From positions 17,980,001 through 18,044,000 of the forward strand of contig CM060732.1 in NCBI GenBank assembly GCA_030704615.1: a stretch of 64,000 bases of DNA, read 5' to 3'. A program made the position numbers and the translations under genes. Position 1 is the first letter of the stretch. Each line of letters starts with the position of its first letter. The notes under the pieces are model-generated. The model ran no database searches. It saw only the letters and a program-made list of their open reading frames with translations, and was not told where the DNA came from. Of the stretch, positions 43,513 through 54,434 are shown one piece after another. This stretch comes from Takakia lepidozioides. Taxonomy: Eukaryota; Streptophyta; Takakiopsida; Takakiales; Takakiaceae.

Positions 43513-43768
43513 CGCCCCCCTAGCTGGTGGATAGGTCCCTCTACCTCCAGATAGCTACAAGATGTAATAGCCACAGCCGTACTAAGTCCTCTATCACTGT
43601 CCCTATTGTACTCAAACTCTATAGACCAAGAGGCCGGGTACAAGAGTAGCCCCATCGTTAGTCGCCGTCTTGCAATCTGTGAACTTGAGCCAGATCTCGT
43701 GTGTTCAAGGTCTCCTAGTAGCTGGGCTTGCGTTTCTTGTTAGCCTCCCATGGTTGTATCCACTCCCA

Positions 43769-44455
43769 CTATCCAATGCAATGTGGACATAACCAATCCC
43801 CATCCGGAACCATCTCAAGAGGTGGAGTCAAGCATCCCATATGCCAACCTCTAGAGCACCGATCACATACCAGCATGGTGGCTGCCCCTTTAGCAGACCC
43901 ACACAACATGCACCTCAAACCTGCAGATACCACTGCCAGGTTTGGGTCAATCCTGCCATCGACATTCGGAAGGTGACATGGCGCACAATTACGCACATGG
44001 TCCTTCCAAGTGATGCCATCCCGACCCTCCAAGACCAAGACGCCTGAGGGCAAGACCTCTCGAACCCTCAAAATAACACGTCCTGCAGTCACATCCAGGG
44101 TCGTAGGAGCAGTCTGCTGCAGATAGACATAGTCACCAGGGTTGAATCTCCGAACCCCAGGACGATAGCCCCCACCACGTATGGTAGCATACCTCAACGT
44201 ATCACGGTGTTGTGCAATGGCAAGGTTCTCGAAAGCCATAGGCATGACTCTCTTGAACAACTCTGCACGCTGCTCACATGCACGTGCCCACACGTCCGGA
44301 TCGTCAAGGTTAAGAACTGTAGCAGCTTCTCTGCGAATGGATGTAGGCAAATCCGGCTCTCGGCCAAAGAGAAGAAAGTATGGTGAGAAGAGGCAAGTGA
44401 TGCTTGCTTGCTGAACCTGTAGCCCATGGCTAACCAGGGTAACTGAAGGTCCCAA
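43769..44455 (-). pseudogene. Integrase C-terminus with terminal PHD finger
   Basis: The frame continues integrase after a 4-bp slip: SPYFLLFGREPDLPTSIRR, FENLAIAQHRDTLRYATIRG, then an integrase C-terminal barrel (FNPGDYVYLQQTAP, RVILRVREVLPSGVLVLEGR). The last ~50 residues form a PHD finger: CMLC, CDRC, GWHMGC and CPHC give the C4-H-C3 order with W two before the second-last cysteine pair (DGDWLCPHC). PHD fingers read histone H3 tails, so it may target integration, much as chromodomains do. It ends at a stop four residues after CPHC. Confidence 0.85.
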
Positions 44456-46743
44456 TCTCCTAGGTGTCCCTTCTGCAAGCCATACTTGCGCAAACCCCTC
44501 TTTACTGTCTGAACAACTCTCTCTGCCAAGCCATCGGCTTCAGGATGATCCCGAGAAGTGGTGCGGTGGTCTATCAAGGCTTTGTCACACAAAGCCTGAA
44601 ACTCCCCCAAGAACTCTCTCCCTTGGTCCGTGAGTACCTCAGCTGGAGCACCGAATCGGCTAAGCACACAATCCAGGAATGCATACGCAGCTCCCTCACT
44701 AGCCTTATCAGGCAATGGAACCAATTCAATCCACTTGGAGAAGTGCTCCACCATCACCAACACGTACTTGTTGTGGCGCATGGTCAGTGGCAACGGCCCT
44801 GCGAAGTCAAGACTCCACCTGTAGCCCAATCCCATGATCGGAAGAGGGTGCAATTGTGGAGTAGGGGCGTTGAATGAAGCACGCACCCTGTCACACACCA
44901 TGCACCTAGCCACAAATTGTTGCACCTCTGTGTGCATACCACGCCACCAATACTGCCCCTGCAGTAGACTATGAGTGCGTCGCACCCCAAAATGCCCCAA
45001 CTCCTCATGGGCATGCCGCACTAACCGTGCCCGCTGTGTTGGGTGAGGCACAATCCTCACTCGACCATCCTCCCACACTCGGAGCAGGTGTGTCCCCTCC
45101 CACCTGAACCTCTTGGCTCGTTGTAGGATCCGATCCCTCTCCTTGGCAGTCATAGTGGCTGCCGTGTCTCCACTGCGGAGGTAGTCCAACACAACTGAAT
45201 CCTCATGTATATCTTTGGCGCCACCCTGCTCATTGCTGGCCTCAGGGTCCTCAGACACTTGATCTACAGTCATCCCTGTTGTAGGTCCAACCTGGCCTTC
45301 CGCTGCCAAGATACACAGAAATGCAGATGCATGCCATCCGGGCACCATCTCCTCGTCCGTCTCACCATGCCACCGAGCTCCAGTGTCATCCTGCTGGCTC
45401 GTGCATGGATTGCGACTCAACCCATCTGCATTTCGATTGACCAAACCCGGTCGATGCACCACCTGAAAGTCATACTCTTGAAGGATGAGTGCCCACCGTG
45501 CAAGCTTCCCCGTAAGCTTGTCTGACTCCATCAACCACTTGAGTGGTTGGTGATCCGTGACAAGGGTGAAGAGATTGCCGTATAGATAGCACCTGAAGTG
45601 TGCCACGGCCCACACTGCAGCTAAGCATTCTCCCTCATATGAGCTATACTTAGACTCTGCAGCATTGTTCGAGCGGCTAGCATAAGCCACTACGAACTCT
45701 CTTCCCTCATCATCCACCTGTGTGAGCACCGCTCCAAGCCCCAGCATGCTCCAATCTGTATGCAGCTGAAAAGGACGCCCCCTGATAGGTCGTCTCAAGA
45801 TGGGCGCCGAGGTCAACCTCGCCTTGAGCTCTTGAAAAGCTTGTTCTTGCTCATCTTCCCACTGCCACTCCTGGTCCACCTTGGTCAGCTTGGTTAGAGC
45901 CTTTGCAATGGCACTAAATCCCTTAACAAACCGTCTGTAATAGTTTGCTAACCCCATGAAAGCTCGAACTCGGCTCACATCCGTGGGGCGTGGAACCTGT
46001 GCAATGGACTCTACCTTAGTCTGCTGTACCCCCAATCCTCCAGGATATATCATGTGACCCAGATACTCAATCTGGTTGTGGAAAAACTTGCACTTGCCCG
46101 GATGTAACTTCAATCCGTGCGTCCTCAAGCGCTCAAATACCCCCTGAAGGTGTCTCTCATGCTCCTCCACCGTAGCACTAAAGATGATGATGTCATCTAT
46201 GTAGCACCGAGCAAACTCCACCCCTGCTAGAATCCTGTCCATGACTCTTTGAAACTCAGCGGGAGCGTTTTTAAGCCCAAATGGTAAGAACCGCCACTGG
46301 TATAGGCAATCCTTCCCGTGCTCATTGATCCCCCAGAATGCCGTCTTTTGCTTATCCGCCTCCTTGATCGGCAACTGGTGATATCCGGATCGTAAATCCA
46401 ACGTGCTAAAGACCTTGGAATGCCCAATGGCATCAAAGATCTCCTCTGGTGTTGGCATGGCATACCTATCGGACTTGGTCTGACGATTTACAGGCCGGTA
46501 ATCACCGCACATACGTCTCTCCGTCCAATTGCCATAGACATCCTTCTTAGCTGGCATCACTGTGGCTGAAGCATACTCTCCACCAGAGAGCTCCACCAAA
46601 CCTGCCTCCCAGAGATCTTGAGTCCTCATCTGAATCAAAGACCTCTCCATGTCACTGTATCTATAGGGTCTCCGAAAGATTGGCGTGTCAGTGGCCAACT
46701 CAATACGGATCTCTTGACCCTTCAGTGCTCCCAAGTCCTTCAA
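44410..46743 (-). CDS. Reverse transcriptase, RNase H and integrase core of the methyltransferase-bearing element
   Basis: The RT has IFRRPYRYSDMERSLIQM, MCGDYRPVNRQTKSDRYAMP, STLDLRSGYHQLPIKEADKQ, FLPFGLKNAPAEFQRVMD and the catalytic YIDDIIIFS (about 46180-46205). RNase H begins FQLHTDWSMLGLGAVLTQVD and includes SKYSSYEGECLAAVWAVAHF and LVTDHQPLKWLMESDK. Integrase has the H-H-C-C domain (HEELGHFGVRRTH ... CMVCDRVRA), SLDFAGPLPLT, EVLTDQGREFLG and DHPEADGLAERVVQ, so all catalytic acids are present. The frame is the same as protease and methyltransferase. It is lost near 44405 in an (AAGC)n repeat, where one more AAGC unit would keep the frame into the PHD part. Confidence 0.92.
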
Positions 46744-46902
46744 ACTGAAGGCAAAGCAATTCCTGTAAGCCCTCAGGAACCGCCGTATACGTCGTCTCTC
46801 TCCTCCGGTGACAATGGGTCCAATATCAGGCTCCCAATTGTCCTCCGTAACTGCAACCTTAAGTCCAGTGGGCTTAGAGGTAGAGGACGCGTCCCGTGGT
46901 TG

Positions 46903-48175
46903 CTATGCTGCAACCTCTTGAGCAGTACCCCCTTCCTGCTCAGTCAATGACAAGGCCTCATCCTGCCCCATCATCTCATCATTGAGAACCTCCTCATCCC
47001 GAGAAGAATCCCCAACCTCATCCATCACAGCTGCCTTCGCTGCCAACTCCCTCTGAACCTCGAGCACCTCCCACATGTGCCATGGATGTCTACACCTCGT
47101 GGTCCTCACCGGCTCGCCCCCACTCGCTGCCTGTACCGTCTCGGTAGGCAGAGAGACCATCAAGGGAAGTGCACTCCGCACTCTACGTTGCTCAGCCATA
47201 GCCAAGCTGACAATCCAGGTCAAGCAATTGAGATCCATTGCTTGCCCCAACACCTGACGACGTGATGCCTCAGAAAGAGAAGGCACCGCCGTGGTCCCAG
47301 TGGAAAACCCCATAGCCCGCTCTCGCTCGTCGGCATTAGGCTCCACTAACTGCTGCAACTGAGCATCCCACAGGAGGCCAGGTCCACCATCCCGAAAAGC
47401 ATGGGATCCTGGGAAGCTGAGCAGTGTAGGTAATGCTGCTCGTGGTTGACCCACCCTGTTGACCACTGCCAAAGGCGAACGGTCATCGTGTCTCACACGT
47501 TGAGACTGCCTTCCTGTGTCCAAAATGCCATCCACGGTGAGGTGTGCTGGCCGCTGCACCCCATCAAATGCACGCTTGAGCAGTGCGGGTGGCATCAAGT
47601 TAGTCCACCATAGTCGTGGACGATGAGCCCGTGACCCCACTGCAGCTGCATCCAGCAACACTGCTGACCCAAGCCACGACCGGACTTGATGCACACTGGC
47701 CATCACCCTGGCCCGAGAATCACCCATCAGTGGTACATTCTCCAAGATGTATGCTGGAGATACAGCTTGATGAAGCTGCAAGGCGCAAAATCCGCACCAT
47801 CTCCCAAAACAGACCCGTCCTCGAGTCTCGCAATCCATTGCCATGCCCGGCTGATGAATGCCCTTGGCAGGGCCAACCTGCCACTATCAGATCAATGGAG
47901 CCAACCTGCTCCAAATCTTGCGCCCCCAACAAGAAATGTCTGCTGGCAAGGCTTGTTGGTATCCACGAACTGCAGACACAGGCAACAAGTCAGGGTACTG
48001 CTGTACCAACTGAGCCACATGGCGCAGTGAGACGCGTCGTGCAGTCTCATCCCTCTCCACATACAGGTAACGCCTTACCCGCACACCTGCCTGTAGCACA
48101 GCAGCCAATCCGGTGCTGATCCCGCCAAACAAGTCCAGAAGGCAAATGCCTTCATCCGGCCGCTGCCACACAAGA
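46903..48175 (-). pseudogene. C5-cytosine DNA methyltransferase domain inside the retrotransposon polyprotein
   Basis: C5 methyltransferases transfer a methyl group from SAM to cytosine. Motifs in order: I (ICLLDLFGGISTGLAAVLQA, about 48110-48155), a V/E acidic strand (RRYLYVERDETARR), IV with catalytic cysteine (IVAGWPCQGHSSAG, about 47860-47882), VI (YILENVPLMGD), VIII-like (SRAHRPRLWWTNL) and IX/X-like (ERAMGFSTG ... LGQAMDLNCLTWI). The R-P-R-L-W-W-T-N form recalls the DNMT3/DRM group more than DNMT1. The middle, including PCQ, is in a different frame from both ends, so two compensating indels lie near 47940 and 47780. The domain sits between protease and RT in the polyprotein frame, with only a TAG (46903-46905) before RT. 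Confidence 0.88.
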
Positions 48176-49206
48176 GGTGTGGTGTCCAATGGCGACAACT
48201 GAGGTGGCCCTGGTGCAATCACCGCACTCTCCTCCTCTCCTGACGGTACAAAAGCTTCTACCCAAGCTTGTTGCACCCGTCCATCAGCAGCTTGCTGCAA
48301 ATCCTTGCTCGTACCCCACAACGGAGTGTGAGCAACCATGGCAGGCAACTCCGCCGTACCATGCATGTCATCCTGCTCTGCTGGAGGTGGCACATCCTCT
48401 GCATGGGCATTGCCTTCCAGCAACTCTCCAGGCCAACTAACTGCAGCTGTGAAGGCGGCTAGTGTTGGCATCTTGCCCCGCTGGGCAGCTGCAATACCCC
48501 CAATGAATGTCACAGGGAGCTGTGCACGGCGACCATCCCCTGACTGCCATCCAGGCCTGTAGGATGCTGACTCCTCCCAGAAATCCAGGGTGAAGCCCAT
48601 GGGGTATAACACTGCCCCACCAACGAGGACATCGTAAGAGACCGCGTCTGTCACAATGGCCTTGGCTCGCATCACTGAGCCATCTACAGGATGATCCGGC
48701 TGCAGTCTAATAGCCAACTGATGCCGTGTCATGCCGCGAGCCTGCTCTGATCCTCCCAGAGATGTCTGTATCTGGAAAGGACAAGGCTCCATATCCGCCT
48801 CCATGAGGCCCAAACCTGCAATAGCAGCTCTGCCCAACATCAGTGGCTGAGCTCCTGAGTCCAACAAGACCCGCAGTGGCCGGTACTTCTTGCCTGCCGG
48901 TCCACTCAAAGTGAAAATGCCTCCCTGGTTGTCTAACAAGACAACTCCAGGTGTCACCATGGCGCGCTCAATGGCTGGCCTAGCTGGCAGCTCCGTCAAC
49001 CTGGCAGCTGCAGCTTGCCAGGGCGCAGCCGTGGCAGTCTTGACCCTCAAATCCGAGGATCCCTCTGCCACTACACCTTCCACTAACTCCGCAGAAGATG
49101 AAGTGACCTCCCCACTCTCACAGAGTGTTGCTGCTAGTCTGAACACTGCAGCTGGTCTCACCCCCGGCGTCGCAATCATGTTGCCGAGAACAGTGGGGCC
49201 TGACAC
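48176..49206 (-). CDS. Aspartic protease region of the methyltransferase-bearing element
   Basis: The protease active site is LRVLLDSGAQPLMLGRAA (D-S-G, about 48845-48880), followed by the flap and second-half blocks (MTRHQLAIRLQPDH, AVSYDVLVGGAVLYPMGFTL). The frame continues without a stop for about 170 residues of Pro/Glu/Ala-rich linker into methyltransferase motif I, so protease and methyltransferase are one polypeptide before processing. The enzyme would cut the polyprotein, perhaps releasing the methyltransferase. Confidence 0.85.
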
Positions 49207-50460
49207 ACAGAGGTGGCTGCCCCCAATAACACACCGGCCGCACTAGCCTTGGCAGCAGGAGTCAATGCTGCACGTGTAGCTCTCCCCAATGGCATAGTAA
49301 CCTCCGCCTCGGTAACAGTCGGGCGAGAACTAGGTGCCATGGATGGCGTTGACACAGTCTCCGCCAATGTGAATGACTGAGGAAGCCTTGCCTGACGGCT
49401 TGCCTCCCCACGCTGTGGATCCAATTCCACCTCTGCACCTCGTGGCTCAGGAACTCGTGCTGCTCCTCGAGTCACGGCTGCAGCAGACTCCACCTGCTCT
49501 AGTGGTAGTGCTGCTCCGCACATAAATCCCATGCCTCCCATATCTCCTCCCTCAGGAGCAGGAGGTGGGCCATCCCGCCTGGGAGCCGGTACCGCCTGAG
49601 CTATAGCCATGGCAGCGAGCCTCTGCTCTAGCTGCTGAAGCCGATTGGCCATGCCTTGGTCAACACCCTGACCTCCGCGTCCTTGGCCATGTGGAGGTTG
49701 CCCTTGGCCTGCACCTCGTGCCCGACCACCTCGTCCTCTTTGGGCTGGTCCACCTCGCCCCCGGCCACCATTGTTCCCTTGGAACTGGCCTGGGCGCAAC
49801 TCAGGATGCAAGTCATAACACTGGGCATCTCCATGCCCATACTTGCCACAATGCCCACACTGCAACTGTGCAGGCTGTGCTTGTGCCGGCCTTCTGCCAC
49901 TCTCTGGGCAATCTCTCTTGACATGGGGTCCTCCACATGTCCAACATATCACCCCTGGTTGCTGTTGGCCTGCAAAAGATGCCACGGGCCTCTGCACCTG
50001 AGGTCCCCTGTAAGCTCCATGGAACTTGGGCTGGGCAACCTTGCCCCCTGACCACGCTGTTGGGCAGTCCCTTGTGCTTGTGGGCTGACAGCTGTGCCTC
50101 GTACAGGCATGTCCTTACCAAATCCAATTGTAACAACTCGCTCCTCCACCATGTTGAGCTCAATCCGCTCAGCCAGCAGAAACACATCTGCTAATGTGGG
50201 TTGGGCTGCTTGTAACAGGGTTGCATCTCGCACCCTTCTCTTGAGCTCCTTGTCCAGAATTCCATACCAAAACTGGATTGCCTGAGCTTCAGTAACCCCT
50301 TGGGTCACACTTATCAAGCGCCTCATACGAGTGTACGCCTCTCGCAGGCTCTCACTGGGTTTGCGCTGGAAGTCTTGCAAACTTTGCAGCTTCTCTGTCC
50401 GTACACCTTGGTAGTTCCTCCGCAACTCCTGGAAGAACTCCACCACCGGTTGAATCTAGG
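49207..50460 (-). pseudogene. Gag C-terminal half with zinc knuckles, methyltransferase-bearing element
   Basis: The gag core reads VVEFFQELRRNYQGVRTEKL, LQDFQRKPSESLREAYTRMR, AIQFWYGILDKELKRRVRDA. After a frame change near 50045 (at a run of five G on the coding strand) two knuckles follow, CWTCGGPHVKRDC and CGHCGKYGHGDAQC, then a Gly/Arg-rich stretch (NNGGRGRGGPAQRGRGGRAR) typical of RNA-binding tails. Three different frames cover gag and protease. Confidence 0.8.
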
Positions 50461-51105
50461 CACATGTGTTGTAGCTGTGGCAGGAGGAGTAGTAGCACCT
50501 TCTGAACTGGTACCACCTGCAGAAGTACCAGCACTACCTGCTCCACTACTAGTGCTGGCAGTGGGAGCTATTGTTACTGATGCAGCTACTGGTCGCGTCA
50601 TGCCTCGAGTAATGGAGATGTAGTCAGGTGACCAATACATCCTCCACTCCTCAATCTCTGCTTCATGTCCTCGCCTGAACTCGTGGTAATCGTCCATAGG
50701 CGGGCCTTCCAAATGCTGGAACAGTCCCTTCCACGCCATGAATGGGGTGAATAGATGTGGATTGCGCATCTGCTGCAAATCACACCAGCTGTCGAACTCC
50801 TGGATAAAGTCATCCAACTCGATTGTGCCCACAGCTCCAGAGTACCTACGAGGCCCCTTGGTAGCTCCATACATCTCCTCCATGTCGTCCCACAACAATG
50901 GCGAGTGAAAGTGCACACCTGTTGATGAAGCCTCCGAGCCTGTGTCTGACTCTACAGTAATTGAGGGTGGCGGTGAAGGTGGTCTGAACCAAATACCTCG
51001 TCTTGTGAACCCACTCTCACTGTTACTGCCTGTAGCCGTACTCCTCTCAAAACCCTTGGGTAACTCCGTAATGACACTCACAATGTGCACCTCCTCCAGT
51101 GACAC
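50461..51105 (-). CDS. Gag N-terminal half, methyltransferase-bearing element
   Basis: The frame from 51105 begins MSLEEVHIVSVITELPKGFE. It has an acidic Ser/Pro-rich start, a helical block (IELDDFIQEFDSWCDLQQMR, FMAWKGLFQHLEGPP, YHEFRRGHEAEIEEWRMYWS) and an Ala/Thr/Ser-rich tail. It joins the gag core at 50460 only with a change of frame. By position and composition it is gag. Confidence 0.7.
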
Positions 51106-51616
51106 TATAAGGCTCTAGTACTAATCTAATAGTGACACGGGTGGGCACCTGTTGCAGTCTAAGGGTCATATCCCAGTGGCTCAGGGCACCTGCACCTGCA
51201 TCCACCGCAAGAACTCCTATGGTTGGCTGGTCATCAACCCAGCCTCACCATAGAAGAAACACTGGTGGTCTTGCTGGTCATCACTCCAGCCTCACCACCG
51301 ACAGCATACTCTAGGATTGACCGGTGATCAAATCCGGCCTAATCCCTATGAAAGCAAGCGCCCACACAAAACCAACATGGCGCACAGTCAAGCATGCAGG
51401 TGTTGGGGGGGATCCAAACACAAGAAATCAAAACATCAACACCCCCACACCAAAATCCAGCTGCAATGCTGATCCTGCAAATATCCCAGCCCAAAACCCC
51501 GGACTGACTGGCCTCCACCAAGAGAGGCTTTGGCAACTACAAGTACAAGGTGATGAAAATAGTACAGAGATGGAGGGGAAGAATAGAAGCCCGACCAAGC
51601 AAGATCTAATCCTGAT
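51106..51616. other. Gap between the upstream frame and gag
   Basis: About 500 bp with no recognisable coding sequence, between the 249-residue upstream frame and gag on the minus strand. Confidence 0.45.
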
Positions 51617-52366
51617 CTATGCTATCAACTGCCAGACTTCTCTCAAAGTGCCTCGCTCTGCATGATGGTAAGGTGTAGGAGGTATATCTATGTCCAGAAA
51701 CCTGCCACTAACCTTGTCCCAAGCTACAGTAGCTCGCTCTAACCAACCCTCCTCCTCTTTCTGCCAGGTAGAGACAAAGCAATACTCCCCTATCTCCCGC
51801 TCACTGAACACTAAAGAAAACAAAGGTAGGGTCTGATAGTCTCTCAACTCGAAAGCTTTGAGACGGTTGCGGGTGTCCTCATTGCGAATGACTGCATCTC
51901 CTTCACGCACAACAAACATGTCATTGCTGATGAACCCCCGCTCGTGGTTGCCCTGTGCAGAGCGTATCCGGCTGCAATCATGTCTGATTGCACAAACTTG
52001 TGTAGCTCCTGCTCCTCTGCTCCAGTACACCACGGCCTTGTGACTGAACACCTTGGTCCCCGGGGCTGTCTTTGGCTGTGTTCCAAGCCTAGCTTTCACC
52101 CACTTTGGTATTTCACCTACAGCTGCAGAACTGCTGGCTCCAACAGAGTTCTGACTGTCCAAGGCGATATTGAGGCCCTCAATGCCAACTACAGCAGTCT
52201 GTTGTCTACTGCTAATGCCTGACTCCCAGTATGCAATCAACTCGTCCAACTGTTCTCCACTCAAATCAGTCTGAGTTCCTTGGGAAACATAAATCCTGTC
52301 CCCTTGTGTGCACAGACTAAGAGAAGAGACCTGCCCTTCAATTACGTCCTCATTTCCCCCAGCCAT
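51617..52366 (-). CDS. Unknown 249-residue protein upstream of gag
   Basis: An intact frame from an ATG at 52366 to TGA at 51617. I do not recognise the family. The N-terminus is acidic (MAGGNEDVIEGQVSSLSLCT). The C-terminal two thirds look globular, with alternating hydrophobic strands (KVFSHKAVVYWSRGAGATQV, CAIRHDCSRIRSAQGNHERG, NDMFVVREGDAVIRNEDTRN, PLFSLVFSEREIGEYCFVST, WLERATVAWDKVSGRFLDID). It lies between the 5' LTR and gag, where some large Ty3 elements carry an extra ORF. Unlike the rest of the element it has no break. Confidence 0.6.
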   Translation of the reverse strand: MAGGNEDVIEGQVSSLSLCTQGDRIYVSQGTQTDLSGEQLDELIAYWESGISSRQQTAVVGIEGLNIALDSQNSVGASSSAAVGEIPKWVKARLGTQPKTAPGTKVFSHKAVVYWSRGAGATQVCAIRHDCSRIRSAQGNHERGFISNDMFVVREGDAVIRNEDTRNRLKAFELRDYQTLPLFSLVFSEREIGEYCFVSTWQKEEEGWLERATVAWDKVSGRFLDIDIPPTPYHHAERGTLREVWQLIA

Positions 52367-52369
52367 GCA

Positions 52370-54434
52370 AGGAGTACACCCACCAATTTGTCTCTCATAT
52401 AGACCAGCACAGGTTCTAGAGACAGGATTGTGGATCTTTCATGGCACACTCACACTCTAAAAATTCCATAGATTTTTAGCAGAGTCCCAAAAACAGAAAC
52501 CAGGTCTAGATAGGTAGATTTCCCCTTTCTGCAGATATCCCCTCAAAAACTGAGTCAAACGGAGCTCATTTGACAAAGATATGACCAACCAGGCTCTTTA
52601 AACATTTAAATTAGATCAAAAAAGGTTTTTTTTTTTTTTTTTTTTAACACCAAAACGCTTTTGCCATTACAACCTGTTCCCAGGTTATCTACGAGTTCCC
52701 GAGGTCGTTCCCCTCCAGGATCCTCCAGGCACCAAGAGCTCGTTAATTCCAACACTCGACCTCAGTTGGGTGGGGTATCACGATTTGCTTTCTCTGCGCG
52801 TGGGCCTGCCTCCTCGAGACCTAGAGACTACAAACCAGGAATTGGGCGATTTCAAGAGCAGATGCACTGCGCAGCACCTTCATGGCTTATGGACAGGCGG
52901 CCTGCTGTGATGTGGCCGTCTCTGCATGGAATCCAAAGCCAAGACCAGCTTGAAGTTCCATCAACTTGGTCTAATTCGCATCTCTCGCCAACGATTATTG
53001 TTGGCTTAGAATGGTTTCCGCCTTCCTGTTACTGCTCGTGTTTGCTTTTGTGTGCATTCTACAGGTCAGGGATCGGCGACAACAGGCACCAGATTGCCCC
53101 GTCACCACCCCCACAAGGCACAGACGACTTCACTGCCAGGAAAAAGAAAGTGAACCATGCTCAGCATGTAGACCCAAGGCCTGGGTCCATCTGCATCAGC
53201 TCCAGTATAAGAGAGACAATCATATAGTTATCAAGTCTCTACAGGAATTTGCGATTGCCTCAGTAAAGTGGAACTCAATCTGCAGCCTCCTTCCGCCGCC
53301 TCTCCATCAACCCTTGGAGGCTCTCGTCCGCTGGCCTCATCCGTCAGCATTGCTTCTCCTGCTACGAGTCTTCGCATTTCCTCCCCTGCTCGCCTGTGCA
53401 GAAGTAAGTACCCTTGACGCCGAAATGACAGTAGAGGCAAGTGATCAATTGGAAGTGTTCAATGATGAGACAAATAGAGCTGGAGCTCCCTTGACCTGTA
53501 TCGCCACAATCTTGGACTCGGGCAGTGTACTGAGTTGAAAGCTGGGTTGTGAACCACCATTCGACTTTCCACCAGTTTCCACATCAAAATGGTGGAACCA
53601 AGGTGCAAGGCAGCAACAGCTACTTGGCTTTGTACAAACCTGAAGCACTTAAAAAAACGAAAACGACTTTGCACCTTGCACTCTCCGAAATCAACAATGC
53701 CCCCAACAACCCTTTTTGTCAGAAAGTTGGTTGCTTATGCAGATAATCGACCAGGTGAAAGCAGCTTTCCCAGCCACAATCACAAGTAGCATGAAGCTTT
53801 GTGAGACTCCTGGTTTTGCAGTGTTGATGATATGCCAGCAATGGGCTCCCCGTTCTCCATCGCTTTGTGCTAGGCTTTCTCTCTCGGGCCCTGCACCTTC
53901 AACCAGCTCGCTGCGCCATGCTCTACCTGCCGGCGCTGCATTTACTGGAGGGAGCAGATTTACAGCTCCTCCTTCAACTGGCTCCGCTACACCAGCTCCA
54001 CCTGCTCTTCCGCTGCCTTTCCTGACCGCTTCTGGTCTGTCCTGGTTCTAATTTAACACTGGTCTGTGCACATCGAACTAAGGCGAGCAGCCCGGCCATC
54101 TCCAGGCACGGAAGTTCTACCCATCTGCTCGATCACAGGCTCCTCCTTTAAGTCTCGCACTTGGTCAGTTTCCCAATGGCCAATCGCTGCTACTCCACGA
54201 TGTCTCCTCACCGACCAAAACAAAGGCTGCTTCCATGCAGTGTAGCTCCATCATGCCCGGCGGCCTCATGCCAGAACCAACGCTGATCGAAACCTGCATA
54301 TTTTGTTTTGTTTTGTTTTTTTTTTTTTCTTCTAAGCTTCTAAAACTAAGCACTACTTACACACAGATAATCGTACAAGTGCTAACCCTCAACTCCTACC
54401 TTGCACTCACAGGTAAGAGGTGATCTTTCTCGAG
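52370..54434. other. 5' untranslated region of the methyltransferase-bearing element
   Basis: About 2 kb between the 5' LTR and the first frame. It holds a T run at about 52627-52646, a TTTTG-type run at about 54301-54330, and only short frames. No primer-binding site of standard form follows the right LTR. Confidence 0.5.

Noticed and set aside
52661-53538. Frames of 175-188 codons in the 5' untranslated region of the methyltransferase element
   Set aside because: On the opposite strand to the element genes, low-complexity, no domain; one hydrophobic stretch (FLLLLVFAFVCIL) alone is not enough to call a membrane protein.
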